Part shown: in pieces, positions 13,001 to 24,948 of the stretch
Numbering within the stretch: position 1 is the stretch's first letter
How the letters are laid out: each line of letters begins with the position of its first letter
NCBI GenBank assembly: GCA_030248065.1
Contig: JASAMV010001146.1
Span: forward strand, 1 to 64,000
DNA from: Rhynchonema sp. JSB1_4
Taxonomy: Eukaryota > Nematoda > Chromadorea > Monhysterida > Xyalidae
Length of the DNA: 64,000 nt
Reading direction: 5' to 3'
Made by a program: the position numbers and the translations under genes
The notes under the pieces: generated by a model
What the model saw: the letters and a program-made list of their open reading frames with translations, nothing else
Databases searched by the model: none
What the model was told of the DNA's origin: nothing

Positions 13001-16000
13001 TTTGCAGCGAGTGACGCGACGATCGAAGTCAGTGACGATTCGTTGTGCACGATTTTCTTCGGTTTTCGTCGATGCGATGACCCAGTAGACTGAGGGGTCG
13101 GTTGGGAACCACTGCGATCAGTTGATGACGTGGCTGCAATACACATGAGGTACGCATTATCTTCTAGGGTCAAGTTAAGCCATTCACTCTGACAAGTCCT
13201 GGTACTGCTAAAACAGCACGAAACGGGCAAAGCTCACTGCTGTTACATGTGTCATGAAGACCTTATGGAGTATAATGTATCAAACTTGGTGATTGAACCG
13301 GATCGGATATGTAGCGGTCACGCGATCGTTTTGTGTGAGGATTTTTCAGATGATGCCATCAATCCAGGTGTCTGAGCACAAGCTTTGCGCTATTTGAGTT
13401 AAAATTGGTACTATTCTGTACAGTAAAGTCTCAGAACAATCCCAAACAGAAAAACGACACCGTGAACAAAATTGGACCGATCCAATCATCAATCTTAATG
13501 GCAGAGACAGAAATAGAAAATCATCGCATGTGAACGCACTCGAGTTTCTGTCATCCCAATCAGATCCGAACGAATCGCCGCCCAAGAATTTATCGGCCGA
13601 AAACGACGAGTCCTCGATTTTGTCACCATCATCGCGGAATTGGCTGAGTAGCGCGTCTGCAATATGACAAGCCAGAGATTTGAGAGAGAATTGAAACGAA
13701 ACAATCTTTGTGTCATCATGCCCTTGTGTGGAACATTACCCAATCAACCAACCGAGTGCCGATTTTTTCTGCTGCAACACATCATTGGTCATGCCTTGCG
13801 GCTGGGTGCTGGCTACGGACACGTTTTGTTGACTCGATGGCTTGGCCGGTGATGCTTTGATCGTTGATTTGTGGGCGTCTTTTAGACACGGATCGTCGCC
13901 TGCATAGACAAAACTGGATTAAGATCAACGCCGACAAAAGAGCAAAATGAGCTCATTTGAAACGGCGGGTGTAAAAATTCCAATTTGCACCCCAAATTTC
14001 GTTTCCTTCACATGCAATGGTCACCTGATAAAACAAAAAAGATAATCGCATCTTACCGAGTGTTTTTGCGAGTGCCACCCTGGTCCGATGAAAGTATGTC
14101 TGCAGCGTTGTGAACGGCACCTGATTGTCGACAGCAGCCATTTTCATTGTTTTCTGTCCGCTCACGGCCTCGTACACCGCCTGACAGAGTCGATCCCGTT
14201 TGGTCAGATCACCGTAGTGACACGTCTGTACCGCGTGCACAACTGCTTGACGCATCACTGCAACATTGATTGATATGCTGTAAGTGTATATTAGATCGAT
14301 GTTAGAAAGATTAGCAAGTACTGTAGAAGCACACATCTTCACCAAGAAACTGTGTGAGAGTTGCACCAATGTACTAAACAAGCACCACAACGTGACTGTT
14401 CCTATTTTTTAGTTCAGATTTCAAAAAACGAAGCATCACGGCTCACATTTCGGATTCTTTTTCCAGCTATCGGGTATCCTGACGGGTCTGAATGGCGGAA
14501 TGTGTGCAGCGCCCGGTCCATTGAACGGCTGACGTTTCACCTTCTTTGCCTGTTGCACGGCCGAATGGTGGAACGAACCCGGACGTTTGATACCGGCCAG
14601 TGTATTGTTGATGATCGGTTTCTTGGGTTGCGAACTGCAATTGAAACTAGTAAAACCGGTTTGGTCAACGGTTCATGAGCTGTGCTTTATTGCGCACCGG
14701 ATTTTTTATAGGATATGCTAAAGAATATCAGCCGTTGATGTAATGGTATCATCGTTGGTGATCAGCACTGCAGTGACCACCTGGCTGTTCGTGGTCAAAG
14801 ATCATTCAATTGGTTGATCTTAAAACTTGTTCAAAGGAAGTTGATCCTTCAAACGACGTGACCAAAGTCGCTCAGCTCAGATTCGGAACGGACCGAGTCC
14901 TAAGTTCTATGCTGATCTGTGATGTGACAACAGTGGGTATTCCACGTTTCTTCCTGTTTTTACAGACTGGCTGTATACCAGTACGCCATTAGTGCAAATG
15001 CAGAAAACAAGACAGCTGACTCACATAGCACTCATGAACGGCGGTGCCTTTACGGTTGTGTTCCTGACAGTGGACAACGTCGGTCTGCTGGGTGTCGGTC
15101 CATTTGATTGCGCGCTCGTCGCAGAACTGGACTTGTTGCCGTTACTGGGGTCCGGTTCGATCAAACGCAGATCTTGACGCACTTTTTTGACGTACGGATG
15201 CAGTGTGCTGAACGGAATGCTGTACACCGCTGCTGCCTGTGTCAGGGGCAGTTCGCCTGAAATTCAAAGGCAGATGAATTGGTTGAGACGTTTCATGATT
15301 ATTGGACGGTTACAACCTTGGTGACAGGATCGGTCTGCCAAGCGACCCCACCACCAACTTTGACACCAACCTACTGTATGTGCGCTCTCCCAAAAGCATC
15401 AACAAAAAACAACCTCACCGACCTTTGACAGTGTTGTACACGGCCTGGTAGAGTCGATCCTTGCTTGATCCGGTGTAGTGACTGGTCGATGTGATACGAC
15501 GTACGGACTCGTCTATGGTGCTGAGTGAGGGCAGACTGCTCAGACGTTCTGCAACAATAAAAAATGGATGCATAATCTTCCGTGCTTGCGGTGGCTTGAT
15601 AAAAAAGTCTTGTGACTAAACCAGACCCGATCCTACAAGCAAGTTTGATCCCGCAAAACTTGTTCCTTGACGAATCAGGCAATCTCAAACAAACCCTGTT
15701 CCTTGCTATCCTTCACGCCCAACATTTGCTGTGCGTTGGTGACAATATCCTGCAGCAATTGTCTGTCGAACGCATACGTCTGTGCCGCCTGTTGTACATC
15801 AAGGTCGCGATTGAGCACCTTGACCACGGCGATGAACAGTTGCATGTTGTTGACTGACTCGTCCATTGCACACGCTTGGTCGATCGCGTCACGCGCCGCG
15901 TCCTCCACTGAATCGTACTGAAGAGAACGTCAAGAACTGTGCTTTGATCAGTGTTCCTCGTTCCAACCAGATGAGGCATATTATTATTCGAATCGGAACG

Positions 16001-18170
16001 CATTGTGCCCTCACCATGGTGAAACCCTTTATTTTCGGAATATTTTTCAACCACAATTCGGTTGAATATTCTTCATGGCGGGTCAAAAATGCCGGGTCCC
16101 GCCAATCATGTCACATAGTCACCAGAAAGGGTCAACAACACTGGGCACGCTAGCAGATCAAAACCATCAATGTTCCAGGTTCAGCAGTCTGATCTCAAGT
16201 CCAAGGCTAGCCATAACTGGATGCAAGCCAATCTGGTATACCAAACAAGGCAACTCACTTTTGGTTTCTCTTCCTCTGTCGTCCCTTCCTCCTCGTCCGG
16301 TGCAGTAGAGTTTGCCATCGCAGCGGCCAGCAGATCAGTTGCTTGTTTGAGTCCGGTCATTACGTCATCGTTGGTCATGTCTGCGTCCGGGCTGCAACAG
16401 GGAGGTGCTCGTCTCAGACAGTGTAGTTGATGCGTGTCATCAATCCGTCAACCAACCTGTCCACATTCGAGTCATCATTCGTGCCCCCAGCCCCAGCAAT
16501 CCATTCGTTCATCGAATCCTGTCCGAATTTGCTCAACAACAACGCTGCGTTCTTCGCCAGACTCTCAGCGGCCGCCTGTTGGTCCTTGTCGTTCATGTTG
16601 TTCCACAAGTCAAGACCTGAATATCGGCATCATGTTGAAGTTTGAACCAGGTGGATGAGAAACGCGTCGGTCGATGTTTTAGAATTTGCCTTGTGTTACC
16701 TGCGTTCTCAGTCCTTCACAGTGAACTCTCTAAATATTCAAAATTGGCGAGATATTTTTTACGAGCACATTTTTTCTGCCGTCATAGCTTCCTACGCACC
16801 TCTAGGTACAGTACGTAGTCTGACCAAAAATGACGGATCATGTCACAATAAAAAGATCAGACTGTGTGAGAAAACGAGCGAAAAGTCAAACGTCAAGTCA
16901 CCAACCCGATACCGCATCGCCGCTATCGGTGTTTGTCCAGTCCAAGCTGTCCTCGTGCCCACTACTGTCCGGCGCGTTGGCTCCAATCGGCCAAGTCTCA
17001 CCCCTGGCCTTTGCTTCGCGTTTCTTCTGTCTCTCCTGTTCCTGCAGCACGCATTTCGGTGTCAACTGCTTAGCGTTGCGTGGCGGATTCTTGAGTGGCG
17101 GCGCTGCATCGCCCAGAATGTGACGTGCCTTGTGCACGTACGGATGCAGCGTTGATGTGGCGAATTTGTACTCCGTTGATGATTCCTGTAAGCATGTAGA
17201 TGTAGGTTTGGTTGAGCTACAGGATGGCTCGGTATCTTCAGCGTTCAGTGCGTGACAGATAAACGTGAACTAAAATAGAATCTAGAGCTGAATGTAGAAT
17301 AATGCGCAATATTTTTATGCTCCCTCTTGTCTTTACTTCTTCATGTATGGATGTTAGGAACTTTGCGGACATCAAGCTGTGATGATCCTAATCGGGCATT
17401 CGATTGTACCACTATGAAACATCAGCTGACCAGACCATGTGCACTAGCTATAATTGTACACAGCACAACATTATACACGTACTTAGCTGGTTGATGTTTC
17501 ACAGTGGTGCGTAATACAGTACAGTTTCCATGCCCCGATCACTCGCGAACAACAACATATGCATACGAATAGGTACCGTACCGACAAACAATAGCACTGA
17601 ACCAACCTTGATGGTTGACCGTCCAGTGACCACTGCCTCGACGGCAGCCGTAAATCGTTGTTTTTCGGCCGCCGGTTTGCTGAACACTTTGGTGACTTCG
17701 AGCACCGCATCACGGATTTGTGCGCGTGTCGCTTGGTCGGTCGGATGGTCGAGCCGAGCCGTCAATTCGTGAACACCAAGTGCCCCCTCTGGCTGCAGGT
17801 ACGAATCGGTCAAGTCCGCTGAGTCATTGATGTCGGCGAACGCCAGCGGATGGTGGTGTCCGTTGGTCTCCGGGTTCAGAATCAGACCGCTGTGATCTTC
17901 GTCGTCCTGCAAATATGCAGTTCTGTGGTTGGCGCGAAATTTAAAAAAAAATTATGCAAGTTCCTTGAGCTTCAGGATCAAAATGAGCTGGTGCGAGGCT
18001 TTTATCCGCACAAACGCGCATAATCATGTACAGCACGTGTTCGTCATTAAGTTCGTATCTCTCGCTCAAGAGAAAACAGACGCTCGTTGCGCGTTGCATA
18101 CCTGCATGTCAATTCCGTTATCAGTTGTCTCAACCGGCAGGGACTCCTCTTCTTGCTCCATCTCCATCAT
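7023..18170 (-). CDS. Protein with about ten Psq-like helix-turn-helix modules, 30 exons
   Basis: I do not recognise this gene. The exons are 18170-18102, 17906-17607, 17185-16906, 16616-16457, 16391-16259, 15917-15695, 15548-15423, 15256-15025, 14634-14447, 14257-14057, 13899-13753, 13656-13540, 13133-13000, 12768-12654, 12469-12312, 12242-12117, 12037-11936, 11868-11661, 11521-11375, 10850-10763, 10692-10530, 10251-10096, 10032-9874, 9817-9703, 9640-9488, 9171-8933, 8771-8507, 8203-8019, 7769-7381 and 7176-7023. All 29 introns are GT-AG and in phase, giving 1743 residues. A module of about 65 residues recurs near residues 85, 320, 395, 572, 862, 960, 1105, 1230, 1350 and 1525. It has a helix like KQRLxxAVxxVxxG, then xxAAxxxxVPxSTLHxYVxRAR and often LG. 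The second half resembles a Psq/transposase-type helix-turn-helix. Linkers are Ser/Thr/Gln- and acid-rich, and a basic segment (RPMRISRRLREKEEEKRR) lies near residue 1655. No membrane segment or catalytic motif is seen. Nuclear DNA binding is inferred from the fold. Start: the first of two adjacent ATGs. Confidence 0.82.
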
Positions 18171-18885
18171 TGTGGTAAATCACGTGTATATTGTATTGGT
18201 CCACAACACAATTCAATGTGTTGAACACCTGCAAAACAGCATGTTGCATTGTCGTAGTGGTGGTGGGCACAGTTCGATGGTCGAATAGTACGGATGTAAC
18301 AGAATAATTCAATGAACGATAATAGAGTCGAGTCGATTGCGCGCGCTACGTGCGTGCATGACCTTGCTGGTAAACAACGCAACAATCCCAAACAGACACG
18401 TGCGAACGCATGTGCGCATGATTTGTGAGTGCGTGTGGGTTGGGTACATCTGTAGGTACATGCGCGGGTAGACATCGTTATTGCCATCGGACAAACAAAA
18501 AGATGAAACCCATGAAGTGCTTCGCGCACAGTTTACATGATTTACGAGCTGCAGAATAGAATTCCAAGAGCGCTAGATTCGAGATGAATGTACATGCATC
18601 GACATTTAACTAAATCGAAGCGACAAGATGCGAAACCGTTTTCAGTCTTCCAAAAGTGCCGGTGAGCAAAATGATCAGCTGGAAACGAAACTACACGCCC
18701 AAACTGTAAAGTTTTCGCGGAAGCACATGCTTACGAAACATGTGTAAAACGCCTGGGTGAAAAACAGCTCGACGACAGGCGAAAACGTGGTGACATCGGA
18801 TGTCGACTGTTGAGAGACGAACGCACACCAGCAAACGAGCACGACGGTATAGTCAAGTGACGCATACGTAGCAGCAGCAGAGTGA
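18171..18885. other. Upstream region of the multi-HTH gene
   Basis: No coding exon is recognised. A ttttgcag acceptor about 60 bases upstream of the start codon could mark a 5' UTR intron or spliced-leader site. Promoter elements cannot be identified from sequence alone. Confidence 0.4.
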
Positions 18886-19560
18886 TCAGAGAGAGAGAGA
18901 GAACAGGAATGGAATCAAAGTGACTGCACCACCACCACCACCATCACAACAACATCGAGGCAGCAGCAGTGACAATGAACGTGGAGCAACACACACATAC
19001 ACACAACGTGGGTATGTACACTCACACACAGAGAGAGAGACAGCAGATAACAGCGCGATGCGAGGCAGCAGGCAGGCATCGTTACTAGCAGCACAGCACC
19101 GATTCGGCATTGCGTTGTCAACGTACACGTACACGTCTCTGTGTGTGTGTGACTGACTGGCTTGGACATATGCTGCGCGCGTCGACTAGTCGAACTGGAT
19201 GCTGCTTGGCTGTACGTTTGTGTGTGTACGCAGGCAGCAGGCAGGCAGAGTGTGTGTGTGTGTTGTGACTGGCCGGTGGTTGGTTGCGATGGGCCGAACA
19301 TCAGGCAAACGTTGTGCCACTACTGCACACACACACACATGCGATGCATTGAGTGTACGTACATGTGTGTGTGTGTGTGCTGTGCAGGCAGGCGTACAGG
19401 CACAACGCTGCGCTGCTGCAATCGGCCGTGAGTCGTCGTCGGGTTGGCCGGCCCCGCAGCAGTACACAACCAACTGCAATGCGTACACGCACACACACAC
19501 GCACTGACAGACACTGCTGGCTTCGACTCGCTCGCTCTGCACGTGTGTGCGTTATCGAAT
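18886..19560. repeat. Microsatellite cluster (GA, CA/TG, GGCA)
   Basis: Repeated GAGAGA, CACACA, TGTGTG, GGCAGGCAG and CCACCA runs alternate over about 670 bases. The short ORFs here (Cys/Val/Thr/His repeats) are by-products of the dinucleotides. Confidence 0.8.
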
Positions 19561-20466
19561 GTGTTTACGTGTCTGCAATGTCGATTGTATTGCTCGGTCG
19601 AAGTGTGTTCGCAACGCGATGTTTAGTGCTCGCTGTGTGTATTGCTGACTGATTCGTGTGTGCGATGGGGACACATGTGAAGGACGACAACAAAAGTGTG
19701 CTCCATATTGACGAATGGGGCATCACGTTTTGTACGATTCCATGTGCACGAGTGGAATCGTGCCTTGAAACATTCACCTAAATCAAACTCGCACAAAAAA
19801 TAAGATCATGATCAATGCTTCAAGTCAAACTTGAATTGGTGAAACAGAAACCTCGAGCAGACAGAACATTGTACTGCTTCTTCCATCAGACCCCCTAGTG
19901 CTCGAAATGGAAAGTTCAATCAGGCTCGATGCTCTAAATTGGTGTCCTGGGATTGGAAAAAAGTGGGCGGCATCGGAAATGTACACAACGCCTAATCCTG
20001 CGGAGTGTGGATTGGATTCCTCGCCACCGCAGCGTCACAATTTCACAACTGACATTAATGCACGATACACATTACATTTCTCTAGGAATTGTTGACGGGA
20101 TACATTGTTGAATTTGAGGCATTGGTACATAGGCCTGAGAGGCTCCCACCAGGTATTAACCCAAACCCAACTGACCTCGGCCAGGGAATTAAAAGAAGGC
20201 GGGAGCGGGGCCTAAATGCATTTACATGTCCTCACATACCTATGAGGGAGTCATCAAGGATCGAGGAGGTGTCAAAGGGTTGGGGCGTTAGTGGGACTTA
20301 ATCGTTGGGAGAGTAAATGATATCAGGGAGTTATAAGGTGAAGGTGGCCACTGTCGGAGGATCATAGTGACACGAATCCCTTCCAAATCGTGAAACATCG
20401 TCTGTCACCAAAAGCTGACGGATTCAGTGGCAGACGTTGGCGGGACTTCAGACAGCTCGTTGGAGG
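19561..20466. other. Intergenic, nothing recognised
   Basis: This is mixed-composition sequence without splice-linked ORFs or clear repeats. Confidence 0.5.
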
Positions 20467-21290
20467 CACTAGCGGATCCAGGGGTGCGCAGCGGCATTGT
20501 CCCCCCCCGTTGGTCAAAGTGGTTCAGGGGCCACCACACCGAGAGAGGCAGGGAAAAAGACCGATATATCGCAGAAATTTCGTTCTAATGCCTTCAGAGG
20601 TGTAAAAATCACGCGTTTCGCGCGTCAGATCAGGGCCGGACATAAAATTTGGACGAGGATGGGCGCGTGATCATGAATATTCCGTGCTCATCAATTGTGC
20701 GTGCGATTTTCGGACTTTAAGGGTGCTGGGATGAAAATCCTGTGATCTGGGGACCCTTTTTTCTTCTTCTCCAAAATGTTGGTACATGTTGACTAGATGG
20801 AGCCAAAATGGCCCCCTGTGCCATGTATGCGTCGCAATTGGGCCGGCACAATATACCTGGATGGGTAGGTATACATTGCCTGTTACCTCTTCAGAGCACT
20901 TTGTGCAGAGGATTGTACTTTACGCATGCGAAGCTTGCGAGTTTTTGGCATTTGAGGAGTGCCAGAGTGAAAATCCTACGCTTTAGGAAAAACCGTTCTG
21001 GCGCTGAAAAAAGTGCCCTGTGGCACCTTTTGCCTCGAGAGGGGGCAGCGCCCCATCCTATGTCCGGCTCTGCGTCCGATACCCACACGTTCATGAAATT
21101 TGGCGGTCGCAAAAAGTGCAAACTTTTTACAGCGCTTGACGTGCATGCTCGTATTTTGTTTCGTATTTGGCTCAAAATCGCCCAGCTGAAAAACAAAAAC
21201 TGGATGAAAACCTGATTTTTGAAAAATCAAGTACGCACTAGATAAAAATGACTTTTGTACCCCCTTGGCCGAAAGCTGGATCCGCCGCTG
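20467..21290. mobile_element. hAT-like element with CGGATCCAG ends
   Basis: Left end CACTAGCGGATCCAGGGG and right end CTGGATCCGCCGCTG are inverted. The flanking 8-mers GTTGGAGG and CTTGAAGG agree at 6 of 8 positions, consistent with an old hAT duplication. The internal ORFs of 101-135 codons show no transposase motif. Confidence 0.55.
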
Positions 21291-21319
21291 CTTGAAGGTC
21301 TGTTCACAATTGGTCTTGG

Positions 21320-21900
21320 GCCTTGATGAAGGCTCTCAGGCTCAGGGTGCAAGCCCAGGCCCAAATCATGTCAATCGTATAAATTGCTTACTCAGAAGCA
21401 TCAGAGATCAGACTGATGCGTCTTCCACCTTTGAGCACCCGAACACCCCCAACCGTAACTTGAGCACATTGTGCTACCGGCACCTAGGCGAGTATACATC
21501 AAGACGACCGACCTCCTTAGTCACCCAACCCGTTAACCACCTGTCATCAGTTGCAGACAGGCTAAGGCCTAAGCCAAACCCTGGTTGCAAGAGTAACCCT
21601 TAGGGCGGACATAGGTTGAATCCGGAAACCGGAATCCAGTCCGGAAATGTTTTGTATTTTTGTATGCAAATTATTTCCGGTTTCCGGATTCCGGATTTAA
21701 CCTTAGTTCGCCCTAAATCAAGGCCTAACACGTGCCTTAGCCTCTCCAGTACGAAGCTCGCGCCTGTGGCAATTAGGTAATATGGGTCTCAGGCTGCGGC
21801 CTAGATTTAGATTTGAGCTTTATTCAGTCTTAGGCCAGACCTACATTTAACCCACCCGTATTCCTATTGATTTTAAGCCTGAACCCAAGCCTGAGAACAC
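21320..21900. repeat. Degenerate TTAGGC/GGCTTA-like sequence with an embedded small MITE
   Basis: Words such as AGGCTCAGG, AAGGCCTAAGCC, GTCTTAGGCC and GCCTGAACCC recur at low density, as in the clearer tracts at 4751 and 26360. The block is heavily decayed and its limits are approximate. Confidence 0.4.
21601..21715. mobile_element. Short palindromic MITE
   Basis: A 115-bp near-palindrome starts TAGGGCGGACATAGGTT and ends AACCTTAGTTCGCCCTA. Both arms carry CCGGAATCCGG/CCGGAAACCGG words around an AT-rich loop. TA at each edge may be the duplicated target. Confidence 0.6.
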
Positions 21901-22317
21901 GCCCAAACATATGTATAATATGTATAGCCCGGTGCGAGCTAATCTAATACCGTGGAACTCATGGTTGTGTGAATGAATGGATGGGTCTTGGACGGGGGGA
22001 GCGAATTTGTTGTAATAAACTTTCCTCAATTTAGGACATGACCTATTTGTATCGATCGCACTACGCAAAGCGTTATGCGTGCCACAAGCACACCCAATGC
22101 ATGACTTATTTGATTGACGATCAGCCGTAGTTGCATCTTGCCCCTAGCTTAATTAAATAGAATAGTTTAGATTCTATTTTGACACAATTCCCACCAATAT
22201 GAAGTTCGCGCCGGGCGGTCAAACATCACTGAAATTGAAGTTTTAGTTCACGCACTTTTGCTTGTGCGTTCATGCAGAAACAAGTGGTCCTGCATTTTAC
22301 ACTCAGGTGGGCACTGG

Positions 22318-22480
22318 TATAATGGGTGATATTTTCGAAACGGTGTAAAGGTCAGTTGGGTGTAAAGGTCGGTGGAAAGCTCGGTCGACAGCTCAGTGTG
22401 ATAGACCTCGGTATAAACTTGAAGCATTCCACGTTAATAACAGGCAATGTTTCGCGTTTACACCGAGCTACGCCGTTTTT
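22318..22480. repeat. Partial copy of the GAAACGGTGTAAA palindromic element
   Basis: It begins TGGGTGATATTTTCGAAACG and follows with GGTGTAAAGGTCAGTTGGG, as in the complete palindrome at 30689-30904. It continues through the shared centre (CCACGTTAATAACAGGCAAT) and then loses similarity. Confidence 0.65.
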
Positions 22481-22849
22481 GGTTTGGGCATTTATACGTT
22501 TGCTTGGCTTGGACTTAGGCTCCAGCCAGAAAGACCAGACACCTGAATCAAGGGTTTTGATACCCAACGACAAACAGTTTTAGCCTGGGTAACCGCATGT
22601 CGCGGTTGGTTACGAACTATACCAGTACCTGCTAGTGCAAAATGCATCTACCGGGAACCAACATGCATATGCGTATAAACCAACAGTAAAAAGAACGGGC
22701 GGTAAAACCTCAATGGTAGTCACTTTGACCGCCAGGCGCGAGCTTTCAGAGTCCCGAAGCTTCCAGTCCTCCGCCTCTTGTGATGACGAATTGAAAGAGA
22801 ACAATTTGTTACAATCATCAGATGTTCGGCAGACCCGCACCGCACCCGA

Positions 22850-23155
22850 CTGACCAAAACTCCGGCCCTGGGCCCGGCCTGGCCCGGCCCGATTTAAAAG
22901 TCCAAAATCCCGGCCCGGCCCGATTTTGGTGTCGAAGGAAAAATCCTCCAAAAGAGCCAAAATTTTCTTGGGAAACAGAGGTCGCAATCGGGCCGGGTTT
23001 GGCCGGCCCGGCCCGGCCCGAGCCCCCAAATCTCCGGCCCGGCCCGGCCCGAACCTCCAAATCTCCGGCCCGGCCTGATTTTTTGGCTCAGATTTTAACC
23101 CAATTTTTGTCCTAATTTTTGCGATTTTTGAATCTATTTTTTGGTTGAAAATAAA
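22850..23155. repeat. GGGCCG-element fragment
   Basis: CAGAGGTCGCAATCGGGCC occurs at about 22976 and is followed by CCGGCCCGGCCC arrays and the ATTTTTTGGTTGAAAAT tail seen in the other copies. The two termini do not pair cleanly, so this is a rearranged or nested fragment. Confidence 0.55.
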
Positions 23156-23339
23156 TGGTTATCAATGGTGTACCTGGGAGGGGCCCCCCTTAGGTACAGT
23201 AGGTCAGGGTAGTGCTTGGGGGGTGGGGTCCCCCCCAAATTCATCTATCCATCGTCAACACTTTTTGATTTCATCTATCTATCGTCAACACTTGTTGGCG
23301 AATCTATCTATCCATCGTCAACAAATTCTGCGAACAATC

Positions 23340-24162
23340 TACCGTAGTCCCTAAAATAGAGCCCCCCAAAAATAGAGCCCCCCCAAAAATACAGCCCCCC
23401 CTAAAAGGGGTCAGTGAGAAAATAGAGCCCCCCCAAAAATACAGCCCCCCCCCAACTTGGAATTCCCCCGCTTGGGGGTCGTAAAGTGAAGTTCCGGTAT
23501 AAGACACCTTGTGTACAACGTTTGTGGTTGAGTACAGTGGTGTAGCTGGGGGGGGGGAGTGGGGGGGAGCCCCCCCTAGGTACAGTAGGTAGGTTGCCGC
23601 CCCTCCCCTGGTACAGTAGGTAGGTTGCCGCCCCACCTAACTTTTCACCGAAAACATTCATTTTTGGCTTAAAATTGCAAAAATAGCAATTGTCGCAAAA
23701 GGCGAAAAATCGTGCGCTGCGCGCGAAATAGTTTAGGCCACATTTTCTTCAATATTTAGACATAAAAAATTTCGGTTTCCAGATGACCCCCCCCCCCCCC
23801 CAAGTGGTACGACCCCCCCCCTAGCTCGGCTGGTACAGTAGGTAGGTTGCCGCCCCGCATTTTGGGTGGTACAGTAGGAGTAGGTTGCCGCCCCGCCTGG
23901 GTAGCTACACCACTGGTTGAGTATATGATGACGTAAAGCCTTTTATGGAAGATCTGCACCTAAAAACACTCAATAATGACCAGTAACACCCTGACAGAAC
24001 TCCAGTTTAGGGGTATTTTTTGGAACATTTTTTTGAGATTTTGGGCAGCGAAAAAATACAGCCCCCCCCCCCAAAAAATAGAGCCCCCCCAAAAATACCG
24101 CCCCCCCTAAAAGGGGTCAGTGAAAAAATACAGCCCCCCCTTGTATTTTAGGTTTTACGGTA
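23340..24162. mobile_element. TA-flanked poly-C MITE with a nested hAT insertion
   Basis: It starts TA-CCGTAGTCCCTAAAATA and ends TATTTTAGGTTTTACGG-TA. Deleting it rebuilds a copy of the 18-mer tandem repeat in which it landed. Its body equals the 4236-4663 copy except for the hAT-like insertion at 23535-23915. Confidence 0.75.
23535..23915. mobile_element. hAT-like CAGTGGTGTAGC MITE, exact 8-bp duplication
   Basis: It starts CAGTGGTGTAGCTGGGG and ends GGGTAGCTACACCACTG. GTTGAGTA flanks both sides. The intact target (GTGGTTGAGTATATGATG) is present in the sibling element near 4420. It contains repeats of GGTACAGTAGGTAGGTTGCC. Confidence 0.85.
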
Positions 24163-24452
24163 TCTATCGTCAACACATTTCGACCCCAAAATGGGCATTT
24201 TTGCCTCAAAATAGCTCAAAATCGGTATTTTCGTCCCAAATAGGCAAAAAATCGCGCGCTACGCGCGGATTTAGTACATCTAAGTGCATTTTCATTAATA
24301 TTTACACATTATCACCTGCTTAGTACACCATACTATACCTTGATTTTTGGCGACCCCCCCCACCATCTATCTATCGTCAACAAGTTTGGGTCGACCCCCC
24401 CAGATTTCGGAATTGGGTCATCTATCTATCGTCAACACATTTCGGGTCCCAA

Positions 24453-24865
24453 CAATGGTGTGGCTGGGGGGGGGTGGGGGGGGGGTCCCCCCCCCCAAGG
24501 TACAGTAGGTAGGTTGCCGCCCCTCGCCTGGTACAGTAGGTAGGTTGCCGCCCCTCCCCCTGGTACAGTAGGTAGGTTGCCGCCCCACCTAACTTTTCAC
24601 CCAAAACATTCATTTTTGGCTTAAAATTGCATAAAATTAGCATATTTGTCTGTAAATAGGCGAAAAATCGCGCGCTGCGCGCGAAATTAGTGTTTTTTGG
24701 CCACATTTTCTTCAGTATTTAGACATAAAAAATTTCGGTTTCCAGATGACCCCCCCAAGTGGTACGACCCCCCCCCCTAGCTCGGCTGGTACAGTAGGTA
24801 GGTTGCCGCCCCGCATTTTGGGTGGTACAGTAGGTTGCCGCCCCGCCTGGGTAGCTACACCACTG
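24453..24865. mobile_element. hAT-like CAGTGGTGTAGC MITE, exact 8-bp duplication
   Basis: This close relative of 23535-23915 is in the same orientation, with left end CAATGGTGTGGCTGG and right end GTAGCTACACCACTG. The exact flanking duplication is GGTCCCAA. It is inserted in the spaced 18-mer repeat. Confidence 0.85.
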
Positions 24866-24948
24866 GGTCCCAATCTATCTATCGTCAACACCCTGACCAA
24901 GTACTACACTGCAGTAGGTAGGTAGATTGACGCGCCATCCTGGTACAG

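Larger units (their letters stand above)
23242..24890 (+). repeat. Spaced 18-mer repeat ATCTATCTATCGTCAACA, 7 copies
   Basis: Copies lie at about 23242, 23272, 23303, 24163, 24364, 24420 and 24873. The first three are spaced about 31 bases apart; the later gaps are larger because two transposons (23340-24162 and 24453-24865) have inserted. Removing those would leave a short tandem array. It is not a CRISPR: the spacers are not uniform and the host is eukaryotic. Confidence 0.6.

Noticed and set aside
18886..19560. Long open frames rich in Cys, Val, Thr and His on both strands
   Set aside because: They are translations of CA/TG and GA microsatellites, open in several frames at once.
20808..21215. 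135-codon ORF inside the CGGATCCAG-ended element as a transposase
   Set aside because: It overlaps a similar-length ORF on the other strand and shows no DDE or hAT dimerisation motif.
23242..24890. CRISPR-like arrangement of 18-mers with spacers
   Set aside because: Spacers are unequal, two transposons account for the long gaps, no cas genes exist and the genome is eukaryotic.
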